Shown: positions 1 through 8,688 of the stretch, one piece after another
How positions within the stretch are numbered: position 1 is the stretch's first letter
Layout: each line of letters begins with the position of its first letter
Source of the DNA: Bombiscardovia coagulans
GTDB taxonomy: Bacteria > Actinomycetota > Actinomycetes > Actinomycetales > Bifidobacteriaceae
Direction: 5' to 3'
DNA: 64,000 bases
Assembly: GCF_002259585.1 (NCBI RefSeq)
Contig: NZ_MWWS01000005.1
Span: 1 to 64,000, forward strand
The notes under the pieces: generated by a model
Database searches by the model: none
What the model saw: the letters and a program-made list of their open reading frames with translations, nothing else
What the model was told of the DNA's origin: nothing
Translations under genes and position numbers: made by a program

Positions 1-579
<579 letters not shown>

Positions 580-749
580 ACTATTGTGAACAGTCAAAAC
601 ATGACTCTCAAAAAATAAAACTGACAGAACCAATCAAAACGATTGGCCCCACAAAACAAAAAACCCGACACCAATTAAACCCTCTCAGGCACCCACAAAC
701 ATGGGCAGGCATCAGACTGACAATCAAAAAATAAAATAAGCAGTACAAA

Positions 750-770
750 CACACTATTGAGTTCTCAAAC
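750..770 (-). promoter_or_regulatory. rRNA leader boxA-like element
   Basis: On the minus strand this reads GTTTGAGAACTCAATAGTGT, a motif found in actinobacterial rrn leaders, where it belongs to the antitermination and processing signal. It lies about 170 bases upstream of the 16S gene. The leader from 580 to 750 is A-rich on the plus strand and includes a small stem, CCAATC/GATTGG, at 630-646 that could help pre-rRNA processing. Confidence 0.6.
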
Positions 771-875
771 CACCACGCACACCCACCAGTAAGAAACTCT
801 TGAGATTCCTAACTGCTGAGCGGCAGCAAAAGATAAACTTACTCCTATTTGTCTTAAGATGCAAATCGGCATCCA

Positions 876-904
876 ATAACAGTGCATACTCCCTGGAATA
901 TCAA
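876..904 (-). promoter_or_regulatory. Probable rrn operon promoter (-35/-10)
   Basis: Reading the minus strand there is TTGATA (899-904), a 17-base spacer, then TGTTAT (876-881). This is a good sigma-70-type promoter. Transcription would run into the rRNA leader at 580-870 and then 16S. It sits 16 bases past the stop codon of the upstream hydrolase gene. No other gene lies in 580-919. Confidence 0.55.
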
Positions 905-919
905 GTGTTTACGGCGTGT

Positions 920-1882
920 CTAATTGAAGTCTTCATGACACAACTCTTCAACAACTGCAACAAAGCGAGTTGGTTCTTCCCACTGTGGACAATGAGCCGA
1001 ATGCTCAAACCACACAAACTTATGCTCGCTCTTTAGCTGCGAAGCATAGTGCTCTACTAGCTCAGGCGGTAAATGGCGGTCATATCGTCCTTCCAAGAAG
1101 GCAACAGGTACTTCAAACGAGTGAATATTCGAAAAATCTACCTGGTCTAACTCTTTATCTAGCCTTGCGTGCGATTGGTTTGCGCCTATCAACAGCCCTT
1201 TTATACCCCGCCAACGGTAGTAGGGAGAGCTTAGATATGTGACACTACGATTGATCTCCTGCATCAGACTACGTATGAGTCCAAGGGCCTTCAGTTCTTC
1301 TACTCGAAGTAAACCATCAGCGAGTGCACTTTCTGAACCAAAAGATTGACGTAACCAGCTGGGAAAAACTTCCAAAACAGGATGCAAGCGTGCTTGGTGG
1401 CTGGCAGACATATCGACCACCTGTCCAACTCCTATGAAGCGTTTTATAAGTTCAGGATATCGTTTTGCAAATTCTAAGCCCAGTACACTTCCCCAAGAAT
1501 GGCCCAAGAGCGTGATAGGAGCTTGCGGATAAACCCTTCGTAAGCGACGAACAAAAGCTACCATATCGGCGAGCATCAGTTCAATGGTGATCGACTCCTG
1601 AGGAGGAAAAGGATAATAGGATAGACCGCAACCACGCTGGTCTATATTAATAAAGCGAAAATGTCGTTCTAGGGCAGCATTATAGCGTTGAGTCAAAGGG
1701 ATGCAAGCACCGCCAGGACCTCCGTGCAGGTACACAAGAATAGGAGCCCCAGACGGAGCCGGATTCATGGAATAAGCCAGACGGGTTCCATTGATGAAAG
1801 TGCTGTACATCCTGGAATGCGAAACCGGCAAACGATGCCCAGCCTCACGATCAAGCTGAGCACAAGACCGGCTGTTCTTCAT
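920..1882 (-). CDS. Alpha/beta hydrolase, proline iminopeptidase-like (S33)
   Basis: A cytosolic-looking 320-residue alpha/beta-hydrolase. The oxyanion motif HGGPGG is followed by the DQRGCGLS block, the nucleophile elbow GHSWGS and a late EHSAHCPQWEEP segment carrying the probable catalytic His. This arrangement is typical of proline iminopeptidases and related S33 hydrolases, which release N-terminal proline from peptides or cleave small esters; the exact substrate cannot be read from sequence. The start at 1882 is chosen because GGGGAGG lies six bases before that ATG. A longer frame to 1960 lacks such a site. The gene stands alone between the LacI gene and the rrn promoter. Confidence 0.75.
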   Translation of the reverse strand: MKNSRSCAQLDREAGHRLPVSHSRMYSTFINGTRLAYSMNPAPSGAPILVYLHGGPGGACIPLTQRYNAALERHFRFINIDQRGCGLSYYPFPPQESITIELMLADMVAFVRRLRRVYPQAPITLLGHSWGSVLGLEFAKRYPELIKRFIGVGQVVDMSASHQARLHPVLEVFPSWLRQSFGSESALADGLLRVEELKALGLIRSLMQEINRSVTYLSSPYYRWRGIKGLLIGANQSHARLDKELDQVDFSNIHSFEVPVAFLEGRYDRHLPPELVEHYASQLKSEHKFVWFEHSAHCPQWEEPTRFVAVVEELCHEDFN

Positions 1883-2082
1883 AGCTGCCTCCCCAACGAA
1901 CCGATAGCACCAACCTATCACAGGAAAATGGTAGAGGAGCATGTGCGGCCAGTAAAACAACTATGTATAACAGACCTTCATTCAGTTAGGACCCGGCCTG
2001 CTCAAACAAAAAACAGTTATCAGATAGTCTTCTATTACCCACAGGGTGAAGGAATTACCTCAAGGCATGTACTTTTGATAGC

Positions 2083-3132
2083 TCAAGACACATGTTGAGG
2101 TTCGAGCCAAGTGGAGGCACGCTCGATCAATTGAAAATCTGTAACCTGTGAACGAACCGGACCATTGTATCCTTCAATACGCTCAATAAGCATATCAACG
2201 GCTCGCTGAGCGAAGTCGGTTGTGCCAGGATCGATTGTTGTCAATGCAGGATTTGTATAACGTCCTTCATCAACATTATCAAACCCTATAATTTGCACAT
2301 CTTCCGGTATTTTCAATCCACGCCTTTGACATTCATGCATGGCGCCAAAAGCAAGAGCATCGTTGAGACAGATGATTGCCTCTGGCACGTGTGCATTTGC
2401 AAGCATAGAACTGACCGCACGTTCTCCATCACTACTAATCCACTTACTACCAGAAACCACAATTCGCCAGTCAATACGTTTACCACGTTCATCGAAGGCC
2501 TCTACATATCCACGGGTTCTCATAGGGCGACCACCTTCTTTTGCTTTAAAAAGCAACTGTCGATCTACCCCATCGGGAGCTCCTATAAGCCCGATACGAT
2601 TGAGACCCTCATCAAGTAATCTACCAACTACGCTTTTCACTGCTGCTACATTAGGCATCATTACGTTATCAGCCATTCCATATGAAAGATAATCTCCTGC
2701 TAAAACTATGGGATAATTCTGATTCAGGAGATTCTTAGGATGAACTGGGCGATCTACCAAAAAAATCCACCCATCAGCACCTAGCTGTGGAATCTCTTTA
2801 AGAATTGTGCTCAGGCCGTCACCATTCGAATCATATGTATCGATAACAACCCCATATTGCCGTGGACGCGCTGCCTTTACTACTGCATTAACAAACGCTG
2901 CGGGAAAGGGTTGAGTAAAATCGAATGTTGCCACTCCTAGTAAACGCGATTCGCCCGTTTTTAGCATTCTCGCTGACATATTTATCGAGTAACCCAGATC
3001 TTCAATAGCTTTTTCAACTCTCATACGAGTCTGAGGTCTCATACTTCCAGAATTATTAATGACATTAGAAACAGTCTTAATAGATACTTGTGCTTCGCGG
3101 GCTACATCCTTTATTGTTGCTCGTTTTTGCAT
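2083..3132 (-). CDS. LacI-family transcriptional regulator
   Basis: 349 residues. An N-terminal LacI helix-turn-helix (residues about 5-30, TIKDVAREAQVSIKTVSNVI) is followed by a hinge and a periplasmic-binding-protein-like sugar sensor ending with the typical TTIDPG...A..M...L segment. Proteins of this family repress sugar genes until an effector sugar binds. The gene follows the ABC importer genes on the same strand, with a hairpin between them, and has its own GGGAGG site. It is the obvious candidate regulator of the importer and the GH51 gene. A palindromic operator candidate lies upstream of GH51 at 8242-8259. The effector is unknown; an arabino-sugar is inferred from the neighbours. Confidence 0.9.
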   Translation of the reverse strand: MQKRATIKDVAREAQVSIKTVSNVINNSGSMRPQTRMRVEKAIEDLGYSINMSARMLKTGESRLLGVATFDFTQPFPAAFVNAVVKAARPRQYGVVIDTYDSNGDGLSTILKEIPQLGADGWIFLVDRPVHPKNLLNQNYPIVLAGDYLSYGMADNVMMPNVAAVKSVVGRLLDEGLNRIGLIGAPDGVDRQLLFKAKEGGRPMRTRGYVEAFDERGKRIDWRIVVSGSKWISSDGERAVSSMLANAHVPEAIICLNDALAFGAMHECQRRGLKIPEDVQIIGFDNVDEGRYTNPALTTIDPGTTDFAQRAVDMLIERIEGYNGPVRSQVTDFQLIERASTWLEPQHVS

Positions 3133-3172
3133 GCATCATCTCCTCCCAGACTGTGAATTCAGTCAACGTACA

Positions 3173-3205
3173 GTTCTGCCGACCTGTGAAGCAGATCGGC
3201 AGAAC
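3173..3205 (-). terminator. Hairpin after the ABC importer operon
   Basis: Inverted repeat GTTCTGCCGA (3173-3182) with TCGGCAGAAC (3196-3205), extendable inward to 14 pairs with one mismatch around a short loop. It lies just after the stop of the last permease gene and before the lacI start. There is no clear U-tract, so it may be a partial terminator or a processing stem. Confidence 0.5.
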
Positions 3206-3210
3206 AAAAC

Positions 3211-4107
3211 TCAGGCTTTTACTGAACCAGCGGTCAAACCTCCAACCCAATATCGTTGCAAGAAGAGGAAAGCCAGAACCAGTGGAATAACCGACAGCAA
3301 AGCGCCGGAAGTGATAAGATTCCAAACTTGCTCAGAACCTGCACCCGCATTTGATTTTACCTGCCACTGGGTCAGTCCAACAGTTATTGGGAAAAGTTTC
3401 GTGTCAGACAGCACAACTGACGGTAAGAAAAAGTTATTCCAACAGCCAACGACGGAAAGCAGAAAAACAGTGGTAATAGCTGGAGTCATAATTGGTAGCG
3501 AGACCTGAACGAAAGTTCTCAACTCACCAGCACCATCGACGCGTGCAGCCTCCATCATCTCATCAGGTAATGAACCCATGCAATAGATACGCATAAGGTA
3601 GGTACCAAATGGCGACAGCAGGGAAGGCAGGAGCACTGCCCAAATAGTATCTGTGATTCCGAACTGTGACATCAAAATGAAGGTAGGAATAACCAAAGCT
3701 GTTGTTGGAATCATTAAGGCACCCAATACTGTATTGAAATACAGTTTCCTTCCATGAAACCTGAACTTAGCAAAACCATAACCTGCCATCACTGAGATGG
3801 TTGTGGCGCCGATGCCCCCCCCTATTGCATACAAAAAGGAATTTAGAAGCCAGCGCCAATAAATACCACCTTCGTATGTTGTTAATTGTTTGATATTGCT
3901 CCACAGTGCAAAATTGTTGTCGAACCAGATAGGACCATGAGCACCTGCAAACAAGCCTGCATTGGTTTTTGTAGCAGCTACAAGAAGCCACCACACAGGA
4001 AAGAGAAAGTACACACAGCAGATAAACAAGAGTAGAGATGCTAGCTTATGAGTACTACGTATTTGATGACCAGCATCAGCTCTGCGGTTCACAGTTTGTT
4101 CATTCAT
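3211..4107 (-). CDS. Sugar ABC transporter permease, MalG/AraQ type
   Basis: 298 residues with six hydrophobic segments: the first at about residues 22-45, the rest through 285. The conserved cytoplasmic EAA loop reads EAARVDGAGELRTFVQVSLP. This is one half of a CUT1-type carbohydrate importer channel; MalG-type subunits end shortly after the last helix, as here. It begins one base after the partner permease gene, so the two are translationally linked. The ABC ATPase is missing locally. The neighbouring GH51 and LacI genes suggest arabino-oligosaccharides as cargo, which is inference. Confidence 0.92.
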   Translation of the reverse strand: MNEQTVNRRADAGHQIRSTHKLASLLLFICCVYFLFPVWWLLVAATKTNAGLFAGAHGPIWFDNNFALWSNIKQLTTYEGGIYWRWLLNSFLYAIGGGIGATTISVMAGYGFAKFRFHGRKLYFNTVLGALMIPTTALVIPTFILMSQFGITDTIWAVLLPSLLSPFGTYLMRIYCMGSLPDEMMEAARVDGAGELRTFVQVSLPIMTPAITTVFLLSVVGCWNNFFLPSVVLSDTKLFPITVGLTQWQVKSNAGAGSEQVWNLITSGALLSVIPLVLAFLFLQRYWVGGLTAGSVKA

Positions 4108-4108
4108 A

Positions 4109-5032
4109 TTAATCCTCCAATCCTGACTGATGCCGGGTCAATCGCATGAACACAACGCTGAAAAGTACAACCAAAAGTCCCAATGCGAATGAAATAGTTG
4201 CAGAATAGTTTAATTGGTTGTAATTAAAAGCCAATGCTTGAGCATACATATTCGGCGTATATTCCGGTGCAATAACTGAGGGAACATTATTACGAAGTAT
4301 CATTGGCTCCGTATAAAACTGCAAGGTTCCGATCAGAGAGAATACTGTGACCATAACCAGGGAGCTTGCAATGATAGGAGTTTTAATTTTCAAGGCTATT
4401 TGCAGCTCTGAAGCACCGTCTAGCCTAGCTGATTCGTAGATTTCTTGGGGAACAGATTGCAGGGCAGAATATAGAATCACCATGTAGTAGCCAGTCCACT
4501 GCCAAGTGACAACATTAACCAACGAACCAAAGATTCCATCTGGACTCAGAAAAGCGGGGGCTTTCATGCCAAAAATACCGAAAATAGAGGTAAAAGGCCC
4601 CATTTGCTGAGAGTACAGAAATCCCCACATGAGGGCACCTATAACAACAGGAATTGCATATGGCAGAAAGAAAGCTAGTCGTGAGAATGAAGAGAAACGG
4701 TTTTTAATAGAGTCAATCACAAGCGCTAAAACGAGAGCCAATATCAGCTGCACTGGGACCATAACTACCGCATACACTATTACTCTGCCCATACCTCGAA
4801 TGAAAATGGGATCAGTAAAAGCACGCGAATAGTTACTCAAACCAGAAAAAACCGTTCCTCTCAGTTGTGTGTATGAAAATAAAGATACGTAAAACGCGTA
4901 CGTCAAGGGTACAACTAAGAAAAGAAGGAAAATAACCGCAAACGGAGCAGTAAAAAACCAGCCCCAAGCATTTTCTTTTCTTGAAACTGTGCGACTACGC
5001 ATCGCAATATGATGTACATTAACCGATGGCAT
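4109..5032 (-). CDS. Sugar ABC transporter permease, MalF/AraP type
   Basis: 307 residues. The first membrane helix is near residue 25-45 (FFTAPFAVIFLLFLVVPLTY) and the EAA loop reads ESARLDGASELQIALKIKTP. It pairs with the downstream permease to form the importer channel. The start at 5032 is preferred because GGGAGG precedes this ATG by seven bases; the frame is open 19 codons further but without a good site. It lies between the substrate-binding lipoprotein gene and the second permease in a three-gene set. Confidence 0.92.
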   Translation of the reverse strand: MPSVNVHHIAMRSRTVSRKENAWGWFFTAPFAVIFLLFLVVPLTYAFYVSLFSYTQLRGTVFSGLSNYSRAFTDPIFIRGMGRVIVYAVVMVPVQLILALVLALVIDSIKNRFSSFSRLAFFLPYAIPVVIGALMWGFLYSQQMGPFTSIFGIFGMKAPAFLSPDGIFGSLVNVVTWQWTGYYMVILYSALQSVPQEIYESARLDGASELQIALKIKTPIIASSLVMVTVFSLIGTLQFYTEPMILRNNVPSVIAPEYTPNMYAQALAFNYNQLNYSATISFALGLLVVLFSVVFMRLTRHQSGLED

Positions 5033-5092
5033 TACAGAGCCTCCCTCAAATTGGCCGGAGGCACAAACCTTGCCCCCGGCCCGAAACATGTG

Positions 5093-6487
5093 CTACTGCT
5101 TAACAGTGAAACCCTGTTGGGTTGCATAATTCGACAGTGTTGTATTCAGTGACTGCAAAGATCCTGAAACATCTGCACCATTGCGGACAATGTCGGTGAA
5201 CACTTTGGTTTGTTCATCGTATGCATAAGGCTGGAAGGGCAAGAAATCGTATCCTTTATAAGCCATTGCTACAGGAGCAATCACATTATTTATTTTCTGA
5301 TCACCGTAGAATGGGTCAGTCATATTCTTGAATGCATCTGAATGCAAGATTGCAGTCCATGTGGGGAAAAGACCACTTTCTGTTACAGCTATCTGTTGGA
5401 TATCGGGGTTGTCAAAAAACTCCATAGCAACCTTTGCTGCCATCTTAGTGTCTTTTGCTTGATCAGTCACTGCTAACGAAGAACCACCAAAGTTCACGCT
5501 AGGTGTCGAAGAATCCCAAGTTGGCGCTGGTGCTACTTTCCAGTTTGCACTCGTATCAGCACCACTAATACCTCGTAGACTTCCCACTAACCAAGAAGCA
5601 CATACTGCTGTAGCCCAAGAACCATCAACGATTTTCTTGTACCATTCAGCGGTATAAGCATCGTCTGTTGTAACTGTTCCTTCTTTTGCTAGACGTTGCC
5701 AGTATTCCATGACTGCTTTTGATTCTTGAGAAGTGAAATTCACGCCCACCTTGTCAGGCTGTGCTGCAGAATACTCATATACTTTGCCCTTATTTTGGGC
5801 TATAAGCGTTACATTGGAACCGTTTCCGCTTGGCTCGTAGTTTCCAATATGTCCTTGAAAACCTTTCTGCCGCAGCTCCTTACCTGCTTGTTCATATTCT
5901 TGCCAAGTTGTCGGAACTTTGACGCCATACTTATCAAAAATATCTTTGCGGTACATCATGATATATGGCCCTTGATCAACTGGAATGGCATATACCGATT
6001 TACCGCCACCCAAACTGACAGAATTCCAAACACCTTTAGTGAACTTGTTAGATAACCTATCTGCTCCAAACTGGTTCAGATTGACAATGTGCTTTTCAAC
6101 ACCAGAAACATACTGACTGATAACGTCGTATTCAACTTGAACGACATCAGCAAGGCCAGATTTAGCCTTTACTGCAGTTGCTATTTTCTGATACTGCGTC
6201 TGTCCTGAACCTGCTCTTGTCCAACAAACTTGCACATCATCGTGTCGGTCGTTAAACGTATCTACCATTTTTTCCATAGCCGGATACCAGGCCCAAACGG
6301 TGACTTTTTCCACACCTTGTTTTTTGATCGTATTCTGACACTTTGCATTATTGTTTGCCTTGGCATCACTGTGAATAGGTGCTTCATTAGCTTCTTTGCT
6401 ACCTGAGTCAGCACCACCACAGGCGCTCACTAAAAGTATAGATAGACATGCAATACAAGTTGAAGCAATCCTCATTGACTTCTTCAT
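5093..6487 (-). CDS. Sugar ABC transporter substrate-binding lipoprotein
   Basis: 464 residues, family 1 extracellular solute-binding protein. A signal peptide with the lipobox LVSAC places the lipid-modified Cys at residue 23, followed by a Gly/Ser/Asn-rich linker. The mature part begins with KVTVWAWYPAMEKMVDTFN and contains the VDQGPYIMMYRKDIFDKYG segment typical of sugar-binding proteins. It captures the sugar outside the cell and passes it to the two permeases encoded just downstream. GH51 lies upstream on the same strand, separated by 110 bases that hold a GGTTGTATAAC element resembling the operator candidates before GH51. Confidence 0.93.
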   Translation of the reverse strand: MKKSMRIASTCIACLSILLVSACGGADSGSKEANEAPIHSDAKANNNAKCQNTIKKQGVEKVTVWAWYPAMEKMVDTFNDRHDDVQVCWTRAGSGQTQYQKIATAVKAKSGLADVVQVEYDVISQYVSGVEKHIVNLNQFGADRLSNKFTKGVWNSVSLGGGKSVYAIPVDQGPYIMMYRKDIFDKYGVKVPTTWQEYEQAGKELRQKGFQGHIGNYEPSGNGSNVTLIAQNKGKVYEYSAAQPDKVGVNFTSQESKAVMEYWQRLAKEGTVTTDDAYTAEWYKKIVDGSWATAVCASWLVGSLRGISGADTSANWKVAPAPTWDSSTPSVNFGGSSLAVTDQAKDTKMAAKVAMEFFDNPDIQQIAVTESGLFPTWTAILHSDAFKNMTDPFYGDQKINNVIAPVAMAYKGYDFLPFQPYAYDEQTKVFTDIVRNGADVSGSLQSLNTTLSNYATQQGFTVKQ

Positions 6488-6597
6488 TGGTATACACCTT
6501 TCTATTTTAGTTATACAACCCGGGAACGGCCATTACCGCTCATTCGCTATTTCTAAAAACACCTCCTTTGTGCGAATTCAATCTAAGTGAGTAATGC

Positions 6598-8154
6598 TTA
6601 GATTGATGCTGCTGGCGACATGTGAATAACTGTCCAGGAAACTGGAGGCAATTGGACACTGACGGCAGAACCCCCATCACAAATCTGGACATTGTTATTG
6701 ACGTATAACTGGATTCTCGATTGGTCATTCAACGTATTCTGCGCGTAGATGTTGTCATCATGTAAAGTACTGACTTGAACCTGTGAACAAGTGAACCCAC
6801 CAGGGAGTCGGATTGAAAAATTGTACGATGAAGTTTGTGAACGATTAACTACAAAAACTACCAAGGATCCGTCTAAGCGACTCACTGTTACAGAGTTAAG
6901 CTCTGAAACCTGACCATACAGTGCTGTTTCATATGAATTACACTCTTGATGCGTTTGTAGGACCGTACCGCCTTTAGCTAAGCGAGCAGTTACCGAAAAT
7001 GGATAAAATGTAGTTTGCCGCCAGACTGGACCACCTGGCTCAGTCATAATCGGAGCGATTACGTTGACCAGCTGAGCTAAAGATGCAGAGCGTACTCGAT
7101 CTGCATGCTGGATGAGGGTAATGAGTAAGTCACCAAACACAACGGCATCAGCCAAGTTATAAATGTCCTCCAAAAGACGAGGCGCTACCGGCCAGTTACG
7201 TATGCCTTCAGGATTCTGAGATGCCTCACTATCTTGATACCAAACGTTCCATTCATCAAACGAGATACCTATTTGATGATCACTCTTTAATTCAGCCTGT
7301 GTTGCATCAATAATCGCACTCACATCATCTATGAAAGCACCCATGTCCACGCCAGAGGCGAGGAAGGAAGCCATATCCCCATCAATCGGATGATAATAGG
7401 CATGGCTAGAAAGATAGTCCACTTGTTCATAAGTTGCCCTCAGAACGCTGCGTTCCCAATTACCAAAAGTGGGCATGCCATGACTGGAAGAACCACAAGC
7501 CACTAACTCTATGTCTGGGTCCAACCGGCGCATAGCAGCCGCAGTCATGCTTACAGTACGGGCATAATCCTCAGCGTTTCGATGACCCAATTGCCAGGGT
7601 CCATCCATTTCATTACCCAAACACCACATACGGATTCCAAAAGGATCTTCGGCCCCATTTTGCCGACGCCAGTCTGATAGTGCGGTACCCGAAGGAATAT
7701 TGCAATATTCTAAAAGATCCAGGGCTTCCTGAACACCCTGCGTTCCTAAGTTGACTGCTTCCATCAGTTCATTGCCACCCAGCCTGTCTACCCAACGAGC
7801 CATCTCGTGCAATCCAAATTGATTTGTTTCAGTAGAGTGCCATGCTAAATCTAATCTACAGGGGCGGTTCTGACGAGGACCAACACCGTCTTTCCATCGA
7901 TACCCTGAAACAAAATTTCCTCCCGGATACCGAATGGTGGTCACACCCAGTTCTCGAACCATGTCCATAACATCAGTCCTGAAGCCATCCTCATCAGCTA
8001 GCTGATGTTCGGGCTCATAAATACCGGTATAGACACACCGACCCAGGTGTTCCACAAATGCGCCAAATAATCGGTCACTGACTTGAGCCAACTGAAAATC
8101 GGAATCTATAACTAACGTTCCCTCGTGCATAGACTCGCATTGCTGAGTTGTCAT
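6598..8154 (-). CDS. Alpha-L-arabinofuranosidase, GH51
   Basis: 518 residues. It opens with the GH51 pattern DRLFGAFVEHLGRCVYTGIYEP and TIRYPGGNFVSGYRWKDGVGP. The general acid/base Glu is in WCLGNEMDGPWQ (E182) and the nucleophile Glu in ISFDEWNVWY (E301). A C-terminal beta-sandwich follows from about residue 390. No signal peptide is seen, so it should act in the cytosol on imported arabino-oligosaccharides and release L-arabinose. GGAAGG precedes the ATG. It lies upstream of the importer genes on the same strand and likely shares LacI control. Confidence 0.93.
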   Translation of the reverse strand: MTTQQCESMHEGTLVIDSDFQLAQVSDRLFGAFVEHLGRCVYTGIYEPEHQLADEDGFRTDVMDMVRELGVTTIRYPGGNFVSGYRWKDGVGPRQNRPCRLDLAWHSTETNQFGLHEMARWVDRLGGNELMEAVNLGTQGVQEALDLLEYCNIPSGTALSDWRRQNGAEDPFGIRMWCLGNEMDGPWQLGHRNAEDYARTVSMTAAAMRRLDPDIELVACGSSSHGMPTFGNWERSVLRATYEQVDYLSSHAYYHPIDGDMASFLASGVDMGAFIDDVSAIIDATQAELKSDHQIGISFDEWNVWYQDSEASQNPEGIRNWPVAPRLLEDIYNLADAVVFGDLLITLIQHADRVRSASLAQLVNVIAPIMTEPGGPVWRQTTFYPFSVTARLAKGGTVLQTHQECNSYETALYGQVSELNSVTVSRLDGSLVVFVVNRSQTSSYNFSIRLPGGFTCSQVQVSTLHDDNIYAQNTLNDQSRIQLYVNNNVQICDGGSAVSVQLPPVSWTVIHMSPAASI

Positions 8155-8191
8155 GACGTCCTTCCGCAGTAAAAGAGTGATTGAAGTTAAT

Positions 8192-8201
8192 ACAACGTTG
8201 T
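8192..8201. promoter_or_regulatory. Palindrome ACAACGTTGT upstream of GH51
   Basis: A perfect 10-base palindrome 38 bases before the GH51 start. On the minus strand TTTACA precedes it and TTAACT follows at promoter-like spacing, so it could overlap the GH51 promoter. It shares the GTTGTAT-AAC core with the element before the binding-protein gene. It is a candidate LacI-family operator. Confidence 0.35.
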
Positions 8202-8241
8202 CCTAATGTAAAAAGCTCATTAGCGAGAACTATTGGTGTTT

Positions 8242-8259
8242 TAGTACAACCTTGTACTA
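8242..8259. promoter_or_regulatory. Candidate LacI-family operator, 18-bp palindrome
   Basis: TAGTACAACCTTGTACTA is a perfect 18-base inverted repeat with an A/T-rich outside and a CC centre, about 90 bases before the GH51 start. Size and symmetry suit a LacI-family dimer. The intergenic region 8155-8688 otherwise holds only the CCTCATGAGG palindrome (8585-8594) and no coding frame that I can support. Confidence 0.45.
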
Positions 8260-8688
8260 CGTCTAATATACAACATCAGTGAACGGTAGCACAAACTGTC
8301 ATAACGTAGATATCTTGTATGCACAAATGCAAGAGATCCACAACAGCATAAAACCACATGCATGCTTTCTTACCTTCCACACTCTGAGAGATAGCTCGTC
8401 GTTGAGAAAACAGTGATTCAAGACAGGAAAAGAGCCTCTAGCCGTTGAGTAAACGCGTAGTACTGAAATGACAAATTAAGCAATCAAACGAACAGGTTAC
8501 GAATTCTGTGGCATGTCAAATCTGAGGATACGATGAAATAAGAAGTGACATAAAGGCGTGTCGGTGCCGCTAAAGGCCGTTACGCCTCATGAGGTGAACG
8601 GCGAGTATATCTGTCACCTCAGTATTGCATTCCAACTGCGGAGTGCACAATTGTAGCTTTAGCGCAAGGAAGAAAGCACATAGCGAAC

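Noticed and set aside
1688-2098. A 136-codon plus-strand frame
   Set aside because: Antisense to the hydrolase gene and its upstream region, no ribosome site, no recognisable domain.
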